From Legionella brunensis (lineage in GTDB: Bacteria; Pseudomonadota; Gammaproteobacteria; Legionellales; Legionellaceae): a DNA stretch of 64,000 nucleotides. The stretch covers positions 271,264-335,263 of the forward strand of contig NZ_LNXV01000004.1 of assembly GCF_001467025.1 (NCBI RefSeq), given 5' to 3'. Under the pieces are notes generated by a model. The model had not been told where the DNA came from. It saw only the letters and a list, made by a program, of their open reading frames with translations, and did no database searches. This document shows positions 51,325 through 60,675 of this stretch, in pieces; positions within the stretch are counted from its first letter, which is position 1; every line of letters starts with the position of its first letter. The position numbers were made by a program, and so were the translations under genes.

Positions 51325-52644
51325 ATGAAGCTCAAATCAAATTTAAGCGGCAGAGATGTATATGTGGTTGATGGTAGTCGAACCCCATTTTTAAAAGCAA
51401 AAGGAATAGGTCCTTTTACGGGTTCTGATTTGGCTGTCGCTGCCGGAATGCCATTGTTAAAACGTCAACCATTTTCCCCTACTGAATTAGATGAAGTGAT
51501 TATTGGTTCTGCCATGCCAGGACCTGACGAAGCAAACATTGCCAGAGTTGTGGCTTTGCGATTAGGTTGCGGCGAAAAGGTACCTGCGTTTACCGTAATG
51601 AGAAATTGTGCCTCTGGTATGCAAGCCCTTGATAATGCAGCGATACAAATTGCTAATGGCCGAAGTGACCTCATATTGGCAGGCGGAACTGATGCTATGA
51701 GTCATGCTCCTCTACTGTTCAATCAAAAGATGGCTGCATGGCTTGCAAGTTGGTTTGCAGCAAAAAGCATGGGGCAAAGAGCAGTTCTAATGACTAAGTT
51801 TAGACCCTCTTTTCTTGCTCCAGTAATTGCTTTATTAAGAGGATTAACTGATCCAATAGTTGGATTGAACATGGGTCAAACAGCTGAAAAAGTAGCTTAT
51901 CGCTTCAATCTTACAAGAGAACAGATGGACACTTTTGCAAGTGAAAGCCATCATCGTTTGGCCTTAGCTTATGCTGAAGGGCGTATGGAAGAAGTGACCC
52001 CAATTATTGATTACAAAGGACGTGTTTATCCTCAAGATGATGGAATTCGTCCAGATTCGACTGTTGAGAAATTAGCAAAGTTAAAACCTTATTTTGATAA
52101 AAAATACGGCATGGTTACGCCAGGTAATAGTTCACAGGTGACTGATGGTGCTTGTTTATTGCTATTAGCCAGTGCTGAGGCTGTTAAGAAATATAATTTG
52201 CCTGTTATGGGACGAATTGTTGATTCACAATGGGCAGCACTCGATCCTTCGCAAATGGGATTGGGACCTGTCCATGCTGCTACACCAATTATGCAACGCC
52301 ATAACTTAAAGCCTAGCGATTTAGACTGTTGGGAAATTAATGAGGCTTTTGCAGCTCAGGTTCTTGGCTGTTTGGCAGCTTGGGATGATGAAGAGTATTG
52401 TCGTACCCAGTTAGGTTTAAAACAAGCGATGGGGGCTCCGTCACTTGGCCGACTAAATATGGACGGTGGAGCTATAGCCGCGGGGCATCCAATTGGTGCT
52501 AGTGGGGCTCGCATTGTCTTGCATGTGCTCCAGTCACTTAAGCATCATAATGGAAGTCGAGGAATGGCTGCCATTTGTATTGGTGGTGGTCAGGGTGGAG
52601 CAATGTATCTCGAACGTGTGACAGAGGTGAAAGGACATGAGTAA
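51325..52644 (+). CDS. fadI: Acetyl-CoA C-acyltransferase (3-ketoacyl-CoA thiolase)
   Basis: A 439-residue thiolase for the last step of fatty acid beta-oxidation. RNCASGMQALDNA near residues 91-103 has the acylated Cys, NEAFAAQVLG near 344 holds a catalytic His region, and NMDGGAIAAGHPIGASGAR near 370-388 and CIGGGQGGAM near 415 complete the set. A strong CAGGAGGAG site precedes the ATG. Its stop overlaps the start of the multifunctional protein by eight bases. The longer form (439 aa) is typical of FadI rather than FadA, so I give that symbol as likely. Confidence 0.88.
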   Translation: MKLKSNLSGRDVYVVDGSRTPFLKAKGIGPFTGSDLAVAAGMPLLKRQPFSPTELDEVIIGSAMPGPDEANIARVVALRLGCGEKVPAFTVMRNCASGMQALDNAAIQIANGRSDLILAGGTDAMSHAPLLFNQKMAAWLASWFAAKSMGQRAVLMTKFRPSFLAPVIALLRGLTDPIVGLNMGQTAEKVAYRFNLTREQMDTFASESHHRLALAYAEGRMEEVTPIIDYKGRVYPQDDGIRPDSTVEKLAKLKPYFDKKYGMVTPGNSSQVTDGACLLLLASAEAVKKYNLPVMGRIVDSQWAALDPSQMGLGPVHAATPIMQRHNLKPSDLDCWEINEAFAAQVLGCLAAWDDEEYCRTQLGLKQAMGAPSLGRLNMDGGAIAAGHPIGASGARIVLHVLQSLKHHNGSRGMAAICIGGGQGGAMYLERVTEVKGHE

Positions 52645-54658
52645 TTATAAAAATTGGGAGCTACAAACTGATGCTGATCATATTGCCTGGTTAGCAATCA
52701 ATCGTCATGATACGGCAGTGAATGTAATCAACAATGAAGTTTTAGATGAATTAAATGGTCTCCTACAAGAAATTGGCCAGCGTTCTAATCTAAAAGGTTT
52801 GATTATTTATTCTGCTAAAGACAAAGGATTTATTGCTGGCGCGGATGTGAATGCTTTTTCACAATTTACCACACCAGCAGAAGCAGTCGATTTTTTAAGA
52901 AAGGGGCAGGCGGTTTTTTCGCGACTAGAAGCGCTGACAATTCCCACCGTTGCAATGATTGATGGTTTTTGTATGGGAGGAGGATTGGAGCTGGCCCTGG
53001 CATGCGATTATCGCATAGCTAGCGATGATAAAGAGACTCGCTTGGGTTTACCCGAAATTATGTTAGGCATTCATCCGGGGTGGGGGGGTACAGTTCGGTT
53101 GCCTCAGATAATTGGTGGTTTCGATGCATTGTCTAAAGTGATTCTCACTGGAGCGCCACTTAGTGCGGAAAAAGCTAAGCACTTAGGGGTTGTGGATGAT
53201 GTTGTTCCATTAAGACAATTAAAGCGGGCAGCAGTTTATTATATCAAAAATAAACCAGCAAAACATAAGCCCAAATTTATGCACTCATTAACGAACTACT
53301 CATGGGTTCGCGCCTTACTTGCCCCTCTGTTACGTTACAATGTTTCCAAACGAGTATCGAAGCAGCATTATCCCGCTCCCTATGCTGTGATTGATCTATG
53401 GGAGAAGGAGGGAGGAGTAGGTGAGCGTGGTTATCTTAAAGAGGCGGACTCTGTTGAGCAGCTAGTTAGTCAAGGTGAGACGGCACGAAATTTAATACGT
53501 GCTTTTTTATTGCGCGAAAGGATGAAGGCTTTTGCCAAAGGTAGCGATTTCAAAGCACAACACGTGCATGTGATTGGTGCTGGTGTAATGGGCGGTGATA
53601 TTGCAGCTTGGTGTGCTCTGCGTGGTATGCATGTTACTTTGCAAGATAAGTCCCATTTACAAATTGCGCCTGCTATTGGCCGAGCTTATGCCCTATATAA
53701 GAAGAAATTGCGTAAACCTCGCCTTATACAAGCTGCCATGGATAGATTGGTTGCAGATCCAGAAGGACATGGCATTGCTCGCGCTGATGTAATTATTGAA
53801 GCCGTTTTTGAAAATCTAGAAGTCAAGCAAGCAATTATGCAACAAATCGAAGCCCAGGCTAAGAAGAATGCCATTATTGCTACCAATACTTCTAGTATAC
53901 CTCTCGATGAAATCAGTCAGGTCATGGCTAATCCAAAACGTCTCGTTGGTATTCACTTCTTTAATCCAGTCGCTAAAATGGAACTAGTTGAAATAGTAAG
54001 TAGCTCCAAAACTACAAAAGAAATTGTCAACGATGCGTGTGCCTTTGTCGGTCAGATTGGCCGTTTACCGCTGCCTGTAAAATCAAGTCCAGGATTTTTA
54101 ATCAATCGTGTCTTGATGCCTTACCTCATGGAATGTGTGCAGTTGCTTGAGGAGGGGTATACTGGTGAGGAAATTGACAAAGCTGCTAAAGAATTTGGCA
54201 TGATCATGGGGCCTGTCGAATTAGCTGATACTGTAGGTATGGATGTTTGCCTAGCAGTGGCAGAAAACCTCACTTCACATTTTGGAGGCACAGTCCCTCA
54301 AAGACTACGTGATATGGTTAAAGAGGGTAAGCTTGGCCGTAAAACAGGTCAAGGTTTCTACCGTTATAAAAATGGCAAGCCTGTGAAGCAAAAAGTAACT
54401 AGTAATAAGCCTGCTAAAGATATTGCCAATCGTCTAATTTTACGAATGGTAAATGAGGCGGCGACTTGTTTGCGTGAGGGAGTTGTTGCCGATAGTGATT
54501 TGCTTGACGGTGGGATGATTTTTGCAACCGGTTTCGCACCTTTCCGCGGCGGACCTATGAACTATGCCAAGCATTTTGGGCATGATAAGTTAAATGAACT
54601 TTTTGCAAAGTTGGAAGCACAATATGGTGATCGTTTTAAAGCGGACGCTAGTTTATAA
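52637..54658 (+). CDS. fadJ: 3-hydroxyacyl-CoA dehydrogenase / enoyl-CoA hydratase
   Basis: A 673-residue bifunctional protein. Residues 1-200 form the enoyl-CoA hydratase domain (IAGADVNAF near 66, MGGGLELALACDYRI near 110, with the two catalytic Glu around LPEIMLG). Residues about 310-500 bind NAD (VIGAGVMGGDIAAW near 312) and dehydrogenate, with GIHFFNPVAKMELVEIV near 440 and SPGFLINRVLMPY near 488; a C-terminal helical domain closes the chain. Partner of the thiolase in an operon with overlapping reading frames. FadJ is more likely than FadB by length and partner, but the symbol is not certain. Confidence 0.88.
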   Translation: MSNYKNWELQTDADHIAWLAINRHDTAVNVINNEVLDELNGLLQEIGQRSNLKGLIIYSAKDKGFIAGADVNAFSQFTTPAEAVDFLRKGQAVFSRLEALTIPTVAMIDGFCMGGGLELALACDYRIASDDKETRLGLPEIMLGIHPGWGGTVRLPQIIGGFDALSKVILTGAPLSAEKAKHLGVVDDVVPLRQLKRAAVYYIKNKPAKHKPKFMHSLTNYSWVRALLAPLLRYNVSKRVSKQHYPAPYAVIDLWEKEGGVGERGYLKEADSVEQLVSQGETARNLIRAFLLRERMKAFAKGSDFKAQHVHVIGAGVMGGDIAAWCALRGMHVTLQDKSHLQIAPAIGRAYALYKKKLRKPRLIQAAMDRLVADPEGHGIARADVIIEAVFENLEVKQAIMQQIEAQAKKNAIIATNTSSIPLDEISQVMANPKRLVGIHFFNPVAKMELVEIVSSSKTTKEIVNDACAFVGQIGRLPLPVKSSPGFLINRVLMPYLMECVQLLEEGYTGEEIDKAAKEFGMIMGPVELADTVGMDVCLAVAENLTSHFGGTVPQRLRDMVKEGKLGRKTGQGFYRYKNGKPVKQKVTSNKPAKDIANRLILRMVNEAATCLREGVVADSDLLDGGMIFATGFAPFRGGPMNYAKHFGHDKLNELFAKLEAQYGDRFKADASL

Positions 54659-54695
54659 CCAGCTTTTGTCATGAGTGAATATAATTCTATACTTG

Positions 54696-54724
54696 CGGCA
54701 AGGTATTTCCCTTGCCGTTTTTTT
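54696..54724 (+). terminator. Rho-independent terminator of the fadIJ operon
   Basis: A CGGCAAGG stem pairs with CCTTGCCG around a six-base loop, and a T run of seven follows. It sits 38 bases after the fadJ stop. Confidence 0.85.
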
Positions 54725-54745
54725 ATCCCTTAAGGATAATTGTTC

Positions 54746-55642
54746 ATGAGAATATTCAATTGTCTACGTATTCTATCGCTTGGTTTGGGAGTTACAGTTT
54801 CCACGTCCCTCTGGTCCATAAGTTTTGTACTGCCAACCCAGGGTGAGGTAATTGGTGAAATTCAGTATGCCCATCCTGAAATGGGAGAAACACTAAGTGA
54901 TGTGGGTATTCGTTTTGATATAGGGTATAACGAAATGGTTAGGGCTAACCCACAAGTTAATCCCACAAGTTCTTTATCCTCAAATATAACTTTGCTTATT
55001 CCATCGCAATTTATTTTACCACATGCCCCTCGTGAAGGGGTGGTAATCAACCTGGCAGAATATCGACTGTATTATTTTTCTCCCCATGAGAATGTGGTAA
55101 TAACCATGCCAGTGGGTATTGGACGAAAAGGATGGACAACTCCTTTGGGATTAACCAAAGTTATCGCAAAAGAAAGAGATCCTATTTGGCATCCAACGAC
55201 TAATGTCCAGGCAGAGGCAGCAAAGCAGGGGATGCTGCTCCCGGATACATTTCCTGCAGGAGATGGAAATCCTCTTGGAAGGCATGTATTACGTTTAGGA
55301 TGGCCGACGTATTTAATCCATGGAACGAACAGACGTGATGGAGTTGGAGCAAGAGTAAGTGCGGGTTGCATGAGAATGATGCCTGAGGATATTGAATACT
55401 TATTTAATGTTGTAAACGTTGGTACTCCTGTGCGTGTACTTAATGAGCCTATAAAGTTGGGTTACTCCAAGGACGCTTTATATATTCAAGTGCATCCTGT
55501 ATTGAGCGAGCAAAAAAATCGTGATTTAAATACGCTGGCTTATGAGCAGTTAAAGCAACTGGGTATGGTTGATAAAGTTAATAGTCGCTTGCTACAAATG
55601 GAATTAAAGTCTCCTAGTGGAGTTCCTAAGAAAATAGGCTAG
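54746..55642 (+). CDS. L,D-transpeptidase (YkuD family), secreted
   Basis: A 298-residue periplasmic cell-wall enzyme with a signal peptide (residues about 8-25), a LysM-like part near 45-88 (SDVGIRFDIGYNEMVRANP) and a YkuD catalytic domain near 100-235. The active-site motif is HGTN near 194 and SAGCMRMM near 208-215, with the nucleophile Cys. It links peptidoglycan stems or attaches Braun-type lipoproteins. ATG 54746 follows AAGGA at nine bases; a TTG two codons earlier is also in frame. The gene ends four bases inside the next, convergent gene. Confidence 0.88.
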   Translation: MRIFNCLRILSLGLGVTVSTSLWSISFVLPTQGEVIGEIQYAHPEMGETLSDVGIRFDIGYNEMVRANPQVNPTSSLSSNITLLIPSQFILPHAPREGVVINLAEYRLYYFSPHENVVITMPVGIGRKGWTTPLGLTKVIAKERDPIWHPTTNVQAEAAKQGMLLPDTFPAGDGNPLGRHVLRLGWPTYLIHGTNRRDGVGARVSAGCMRMMPEDIEYLFNVVNVGTPVRVLNEPIKLGYSKDALYIQVHPVLSEQKNRDLNTLAYEQLKQLGMVDKVNSRLLQMELKSPSGVPKKIG

Positions 55643-56514
55643 TTTTTTTTTACGCAATGAAAGCAAAAATAATGAGTAAGTAGTAAGATAATAAAGCTTC
55701 CCAATAGGTCAATTGGATAGTGCCAACCCAATAAAACACAGGAGGCGATTAATAATATATTTACAGGCAACAGTAAAAAGAAAAGCAGACGCCACCATCG
55801 AACCAAGTAGAGACAAAGCCAGGCCCAAATTGCATGAAAAGAAGGAAACGCTATCATCCCACCTTCTATGGTTGAAGGAGAAATATGCTGATGAATTTCT
55901 TTAAATTTAATTCCTGTTGCATACTGTTCTGGACTAAAAATAGGGTTCTGAAGGGTTGTTGCTGGAGCTAGCGTAGGATAAAAATAATAAAAGCTAAAAC
56001 CTAGAAGTGCGCTAACAAGAAGTAAGCAATAATATTCACGCAGGTAAGAAAATTTCCGCATAAAAATTGTTGCGACAGGTAAAAAACTCATTTGATAAGG
56101 TAAGCTGTCATAAATATGTACAAGTATTTGTGTAAACCGTGGGTGACTGACAGTCCAAGTAACGATGTCCACGATATTAATATGTATGGAGGCTTCTAGA
56201 GAAACTAATAAATCATCAATCGGGGTAAAAGGGGTGTATTGGATAGCATTGGTAGCAAACGCGATAACACACATAACTAGGAAATAGTAAATTAGTTCTC
56301 TAGTCATTTTGACAGCCATGCTTTCCTTACCAAATTGCAAATAACTTCCTATAAATGCCAAGAAAAGCATAACTGCTATTAAAAAAACATCAGGTGGGAA
56401 ATAATTATTGCCTGGAAATTTAAAGAAAAAATAGTTTATAGCCATAGCTACTGTAGCTAGTATACCAAGGCTAAGAGCAGCAAGTAATGAGCAGGATTGG
56501 GCTTTAAGTTGCAT
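55639..56514 (-). CDS. PAP2-superfamily membrane protein (Aur1/inositol-phosphotransferase-like)
   Basis: A 291-residue protein with about six membrane helices. IAFPSFHAIWAW near residues 214-225 carries the SxxH motif and LGWHYPIDLLGSF near 262-274 the third PAP2 motif (H and D). The first PAP2 motif (KxxxxxxRP) is absent, as in the yeast Aur1-like phosphotransferase group (PAP2_3). It may act on a lipid head group at the outer face of the inner membrane. Its stop overlaps the end of the L,D-transpeptidase gene by four bases. Confidence 0.78.
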   Translation of the reverse strand: MQLKAQSCSLLAALSLGILATVAMAINYFFFKFPGNNYFPPDVFLIAVMLFLAFIGSYLQFGKESMAVKMTRELIYYFLVMCVIAFATNAIQYTPFTPIDDLLVSLEASIHINIVDIVTWTVSHPRFTQILVHIYDSLPYQMSFLPVATIFMRKFSYLREYYCLLLVSALLGFSFYYFYPTLAPATTLQNPIFSPEQYATGIKFKEIHQHISPSTIEGGMIAFPSFHAIWAWLCLYLVRWWRLLFFLLLPVNILLIASCVLLGWHYPIDLLGSFIILLLTHYFCFHCVKKN

Positions 56515-56526
56515 TATAAATGCTGG

Positions 56527-56724
56527 TTATTCAATATCGCTATTTTGTTGTTTTTGCTTAATGGCATGATAAATCTCTTCACGGTGAACTTCGACCGAAC
56601 GGGGGGCATTTACACCAAATTTAATATTGCCATGCTCCAAGGTTTTGAATGCGACTACCTGAACAACAGTTCCGTTGATGTTAACAATGAGTGGTTCCTC
56701 AAAAGGAATAGTCATAATATTCAT
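56527..56724 (-). CDS. csrA: CsrA-like post-transcriptional regulator, divergent N-terminus
   Basis: A 65-residue CsrA paralogue. The C-terminal half (IKFGVNAPRSVEVHREEIYHAI) is typical, including the RNA-binding Arg of VHREE. The first strand, however, reads MNIMTIPFEEP where CsrA proteins have MLILTRRVGE, so the usual Arg4 is missing. An upstream ATG at 56760 is in frame, but ATG 56724 has GAGG five bases upstream. Legionella encodes several CsrA paralogues; this one sits beside rpsF, as a paralogue does in L. pneumophila as far as I recall. RNA target set probably differs from CsrA proper. Confidence 0.8.
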   Translation of the reverse strand: MNIMTIPFEEPLIVNINGTVVQVVAFKTLEHGNIKFGVNAPRSVEVHREEIYHAIKQKQQNSDIE

Positions 56725-56776
56725 AAAAGCCTCGTTACTTTTTAACACTTTATATCTCATGGTCTTGTCAAAAGCA

Positions 56777-56890
56777 ATGATTTAATATTTAAGTTTATGA
56801 TTTTCAAGAAAAGAATTAAGAATTTTATGCAAGTTAACTCCTCGTTGATTCATCAAATTTTATCAGGTATCTACGAGGAGTTTTTTTTAT
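56777..56890 (+). ncRNA. Candidate small RNA ending in a strong terminator
   Basis: No gene reads into this segment on the plus strand, since the csrA-like gene to its left points away. Yet 56836-56888 is a strong terminator: AACTCCTCGT pairs with ACGAGGAGTT around a loop of about 27 bases, followed by eight T. A short transcript starting near 56770-56800 is therefore likely. The loop contains no open reading frame. The 5' end is not defined. Confidence 0.4.
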
Positions 56891-57213
56891 TTTCTTAGAG
56901 ACCATTCATAATGGTTAAACGAAAATTCATGCTTTATTTTACCTGGATTTTTAAAATTACAGGGAAAAATGGTTAAATTTTAGTAAACGAGCTGTAACTC
57001 TCATGATAGTTGTGCTTTGATATGGCAATGCAAAGAAGATTTTGATGTTAATTTAGTTAAATTAAAAATTTTATTGATTCTTCCAACCTTTCGAATTACT
57101 CAAAAGAAGTAAATTTGCTACCAAGTAGAAAATCAGTTAAGATTGTGCGTTTTTTTAACCTTGCCTTACTTTATTTTCATTGAAGAAGGCTATATCCATA
57201 AGGAGAAATCTCA
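56891..57213 (+). other. Upstream region of rpsF, no gene seen
   Basis: About 320 AT-rich bases with no plausible open reading frame. They must hold the promoter and leader of the ribosomal-protein operon; I see no textbook promoter pair. An AAGGAG site directly precedes the GTG of rpsF. Confidence 0.5.
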
Positions 57214-57552
57214 GTGAGACATTATGAAGTAGTGTTTCTTGTGCATCCTGATCAAAGCGAACAAGTACCAGCAATGGTTGAGCGTTATGAAGGGATTATT
57301 ACTAAGCATGAAGGTAAAATTCACCGCAAAGAAGATTGGGGACGTAGACAACTTGCCTACACCATTAAAGAAGTTCACAAAGCGCATTACATATTAATGA
57401 ATATTGAATGCAATCAAGCTGCACTTGATGAATTAAAGAATGCGTTTAAATTTAATGACGCAATTTTAAGAAATTTAATTATCAAGAGAAAGCACGCGAT
57501 TACTGGTCAATCCGTGTTAATGAAAAAAGAGAAAGATGAAAGAGCAGCTTAA
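57214..57552 (+). CDS. rpsF: 30S ribosomal protein S6
   Basis: A 112-residue small-subunit protein. The start [24 protein letters not shown] and the [18 protein letters not shown] segment near 46-63 are conserved S6 sequence. It starts with GTG after a strong AAGGAG. First in the classical rpsF-rpsR-DUF2232-rplI order. Confidence 0.97.
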   Translation: MRHYEVVFLVHPDQSEQVPAMVERYEGIITKHEGKIHRKEDWGRRQLAYTIKEVHKAHYILMNIECNQAALDELKNAFKFNDAILRNLIIKRKHAITGQSVLMKKEKDERAA

Positions 57553-57565
57553 GGAGATATAATTC

Positions 57566-57793
57566 ATGTCAACTGCATATTTTCGACGTAAAAAAATGCG
57601 TTTCAGCGCAGAAGGTTCTAATGAAATTGATTATAAAGATATCAATTTATTAAAAGAATATGTTACTGAAACAGGCAAGATCGTACCAAGTCGTATCACC
57701 GGTACTCCCACTCGTCCTCAACGTCAATTGGCGCAAGCTATACAACGAGCACGGTTTTTGGGTTTATTGCCTTATTGTGACAGCCACCGATAA
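57566..57793 (+). CDS. rpsR: 30S ribosomal protein S18
   Basis: A 75-residue, basic protein. [28 protein letters not shown] residues near 21-45 and the [21 protein letters not shown] ending are canonical S18. It follows rpsF by 13 bases and is co-transcribed with it. Confidence 0.97.
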   Translation: MSTAYFRRKKMRFSAEGSNEIDYKDINLLKEYVTETGKIVPSRITGTPTRPQRQLAQAIQRARFLGLLPYCDSHR

Positions 57794-57795
57794 AA

Positions 57796-58719
57796 ATGAC
57801 ACGTCTGGGCGAGTTATTGCGTAAGCAAGGTCATTTCTTATTGGAAAATGACCTTCATGCATTGGTATACATCGCAATTTTAGCCTTAATACCCTTCGCG
57901 GCTTGGTTATCGGTTGCTGTTGTTGCATTGATAACTTTGCGCAAAGGATGGGGGGCTGGGTTTAAAGGAGTAGTGGTAGGAGTTGTGTCAATGCTTCTCT
58001 TATCGCTGTTATCCTCATCATGGTCTGCCAGTTTTATGGAGGCTGTGATAGCTTTTTTACCCTGTTACCTAACAGCGGGGATTTTGCGTGAAACCATGAG
58101 TTGGCGGATCGCAGTGGCTTTTATAGTTCTGCAGGCTTTAACTGGTATTGTCTTGGTGCATTGGTTGGCCCCTGAGTTTATTAATCAGCAATATCAACTT
58201 ATCCAAACTGTGCTAAAAGGGCTGGAGAGTGATGATGCTGTTGCGGGTTTGCTCAGCAACCAGGATGTAGTGAATCCAATAGTGATTGCCAACTATATTG
58301 TAGGAGTTCAGGCAGTCAGTATTATTCTGTCAGCAGTTGCCTCGCTTATGTTGGCGCGTTCTACCCAGGCTAATTTATTCTATCCTGGTGGATATCGGCA
58401 AGAAATGCTTGGTTTTCGTGCCAGCCCTTGGGGGGTAATTATACTGCTAGCTTCGGCAATAGGGGCTTATCAACATTTCCCTTTAGCAATTAGTTGTTTG
58501 CCACTATTAGTTGTGTATTATGCTAGTGCAGGAATAAGCATAGGTTTTAATATTTTAACAAAAGGGAAAAAAGGAATTGGAACATTATTCTTATTACTAC
58601 TTCCTTTAATATTATTGCCTTTTGTTATGTTGCCCATTTATGTCCTTTTAGGTGCTTTAGATAGTTTGTTTAATTTTAGATTATATTTGCTTGTTAAAAC
58701 AGGCGGAAAAACAGATTAA
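57796..58719 (+). CDS. DUF2232 family membrane protein
   Basis: A 307-residue protein with about eight hydrophobic segments, two bases after the rpsR stop. Its place between rpsR and rplI is the usual one for the DUF2232/YybS-like membrane protein in gammaproteobacteria. Function unknown. It lies twelve bases before rplI, so it is part of the ribosomal operon. Confidence 0.78.
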   Translation: MTRLGELLRKQGHFLLENDLHALVYIAILALIPFAAWLSVAVVALITLRKGWGAGFKGVVVGVVSMLLLSLLSSSWSASFMEAVIAFLPCYLTAGILRETMSWRIAVAFIVLQALTGIVLVHWLAPEFINQQYQLIQTVLKGLESDDAVAGLLSNQDVVNPIVIANYIVGVQAVSIILSAVASLMLARSTQANLFYPGGYRQEMLGFRASPWGVIILLASAIGAYQHFPLAISCLPLLVVYYASAGISIGFNILTKGKKGIGTLFLLLLPLILLPFVMLPIYVLLGALDSLFNFRLYLLVKTGGKTD

Positions 58720-58731
58720 GGGGGTTAAGAG

Positions 58732-59181
58732 ATGGAAGTTATTTTACTAGAAAAAATTAGAAATTTAGGAAACTTGGGTGATAAAGTGAATGTGAAAGCG
58801 GGTTATGGTCGCAACTACCTGATCCCTCAAAGCAAAGCTGTATTTGCTACCGAAGATAATATCAAGCGTTTTGAGCAACGTCGCTCAGAGCTTGAGAAAA
58901 AAGCACAGCAAGCATTGGCAAATGCTGAACAACGTGCTGCAAAATTAAATGATGTGACAGTTATTATTTCTGCAATGGCTAGTGACGAAGGTAAGCTTTA
59001 TGGCTCTGTTGGTGCGAATGAAATTTGCGATGCTTTGAAAGCCAAATCAATTGAAGTAAGTAAGCGTGAAATTGTTATGCCTGAAGGTCCAATTCATTCA
59101 ATTGGTGATTATGTTGTGGAAGTTCATGTTCATAGCGATGTAATTGCAAATTTACAAATTCAAATTGTTTCTGCCAAATAA
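58732..59181 (+). CDS. rplI: 50S ribosomal protein L9
   Basis: A 149-residue protein with the N-terminal fold [19 protein letters not shown] and [13 protein letters not shown] near 25-37, then a long helix and a C-terminal domain ([15 protein letters not shown] near 88). Standard L9 in every respect. An AAGGGGG site precedes the ATG. Confidence 0.97.
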   Translation: MEVILLEKIRNLGNLGDKVNVKAGYGRNYLIPQSKAVFATEDNIKRFEQRRSELEKKAQQALANAEQRAAKLNDVTVIISAMASDEGKLYGSVGANEICDALKAKSIEVSKREIVMPEGPIHSIGDYVVEVHVHSDVIANLQIQIVSAK

Positions 59182-59196
59182 TAAAATACTCTGATT

Positions 59197-59238
59197 CTTC
59201 CTTATTTTGTGCGCTTTTTTGCGTGCAGAATAAGGAGG
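59197..59238 (+). terminator. Long hairpin after rplI
   Basis: An 18-bp imperfect stem (CTTCCTTATT plus TTGTGCGC) with a T6 loop follows the rplI stop by 15 bases. Its T run is in the loop and not behind the stem, so the terminator call is tentative; it may protect the operon mRNA's 3' end. Confidence 0.5.
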
Positions 59239-59283
59239 TTGTCTCTCTAAAGATGATGCAAAAGCCCTTATTTTTTCGAATTG

Positions 59284-59610
59284 TTAAAAAAATTCCATGC
59301 GGACTACTTCAAATGCAGGTTCCTCGTAGGGATGGTTTGCTTTGAGCTCTTGAATTACTTTGACAATATATTGGCTAGAACAGATCATTTCCACTTTGTA
59401 TTCGGGGACGAATGTTAATGTACCAAGTGTTCCAATAGCGGGTTTTGCCCCACTAAGGGGGCTAAATTGTCCTTGACCTAAGCATTGCCAGCAACAATGC
59501 TCATAATTCCCTTGTCTTCCAGCACCTGCATCAAATAAAGCTTGTTTGACAATTTCGAGGTGACTTTCCGGAACATAAAAAGTTAACTTATATTGAACTA
59601 ATTTTTCCAT
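59284..59610 (-). CDS. NIF3-like (YqfO-type) small protein
   Basis: A 108-residue protein resembling the CutA-like insert domain of NIF3/YqfO proteins found alone in many bacteria. Visible elements are KLTFYVPESHLEIVKQALFDAGAG near 8-31, YEHCCWQCLGQGQFSPL near 36-52 and ANHPYEEPAFEVVRM near 91-105. Possible metal binding through the paired Cys-His; function unknown. It overlaps the thioredoxin-like gene by 13 bases, so the two are co-translated. Confidence 0.75.
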   Translation of the reverse strand: MEKLVQYKLTFYVPESHLEIVKQALFDAGAGRQGNYEHCCWQCLGQGQFSPLSGAKPAIGTLGTLTFVPEYKVEMICSSQYIVKVIQELKANHPYEEPAFEVVRMEFF

Positions 59611-60155
59611 TTAATGTTGCATCCCAAACTTGGCTTTTGTTCAATAGTAATAGGTTTATTGGCAAGTAAGCTATCTAGGGCGCTACGCAAATGGTTACCT
59701 GTTACCTCGATGTCATTGCCTGGTCTAGAGTCATCTAATTGTCCACGGTAAACTAATGCAAGATTTGAATCAAAAACATAGAAATCGGGTGTGCAGGCAG
59801 CCTGGTAAGCCTTTGCAACCTCCTGAGTTTCATCGTAGAGATAAGGAAATGGATAATTTTGTTCAAGGGCAGTTTTTTTCATATTCTCAGGTGAGTCTGC
59901 AGGGTAAGCTTCAACATCATTTGAATTGATAGCAAGAAAACTTACTCCTTTAGGCATGTAGTCATGCGCTAATTGTGTTAATTCACTGCTTACATGTTTG
60001 ACATAGGGACAGTGGTTACAAATAAACATAATGACTGTGGCTTTACTGTCCCATGCGTTATTTAAGCTTATTTTGGAGCCAGTCATGACATTTAATAAAG
60101 AAAATTGTTGAGCGGATGTCCCTAAGGGCACCATGTTCGAAGGTGTTTTAGCCAT
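59598..60155 (-). CDS. Thioredoxin-family (redoxin) protein
   Basis: A 185-residue thioredoxin-fold protein with an active-site motif C46-N-H-C49 in FICNHCPYVKHV. An added QLDDSRPGNDIEVTGNHLRSAL segment near residue 138 is typical of the AhpC/TSA-like redoxins often called 'thioredoxin family protein'. No signal peptide, so it acts in the cytoplasm, probably as a peroxidase-like or disulphide reductase protein. A GGTTGGGAATTT stretch precedes the ATG. First gene of a pair with the NIF3-like gene. Confidence 0.78.
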   Translation of the reverse strand: MAKTPSNMVPLGTSAQQFSLLNVMTGSKISLNNAWDSKATVIMFICNHCPYVKHVSSELTQLAHDYMPKGVSFLAINSNDVEAYPADSPENMKKTALEQNYPFPYLYDETQEVAKAYQAACTPDFYVFDSNLALVYRGQLDDSRPGNDIEVTGNHLRSALDSLLANKPITIEQKPSLGCNIKWKN

Positions 60156-60167
60156 AAATTCCCAACC

Positions 60168-60671
60168 TTATGAAAAGATCAATTTCAAAATTGCAATTAA
60201 AGCAAAAAGTGAATTTAGAATAGCCCATAATAAAGTAATTGCTTTGCCTTTATAGGCGGTATAAAACGCGTAAATAGCTATTGAAAAACTTCCTATAAAG
60301 AATATCCATTGATTCTCGTAGGAGAAGCCAACGGAAAGCACAGCAATACCGGTGATACCAATAAGAAGAAAAATATTATTTAATTGCCCACTCATAAAAT
60401 AAAAAGATAATAGCTGGATACAAAGCAGAATAGGCAAAGCTAACTGGAGGGTAGTGCCAATTCCCAAAAGAATAGCACCATGACCTGCAAGAAGAATAAT
60501 TTCAAGCGCTATGAAATAGATCAGTCTAAAATGAATAGATGTTAGTAATAATAGGGCGGAACCAATTACATAATATTTCTGTGCAGGAGTATTTGTCAGC
60601 CCCAAAAGTAAAATAAAAGAGCCGATTATACCTACTACGAGAAAGAGTTCATTCTGTCGTTTTATATTCAC
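60168..60671 (-). CDS. Hypothetical membrane protein, 167 aa
   Basis: A 167-residue protein with about five to six membrane helices and little else; no family recognised. It begins with GTG four bases after the EnhB-like gene and lies 12 bases before the redoxin gene, so it may be transcribed with both. Its polar loops are short, so its likely location is the inner membrane with no large domains. Confidence 0.65.
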   Translation of the reverse strand: MNIKRQNELFLVVGIIGSFILLLGLTNTPAQKYYVIGSALLLLTSIHFRLIYFIALEIILLAGHGAILLGIGTTLQLALPILLCIQLLSFYFMSGQLNNIFLLIGITGIAVLSVGFSYENQWIFFIGSFSIAIYAFYTAYKGKAITLLWAILNSLFALIAILKLIFS

Positions 60672-60675
60672 CTAG

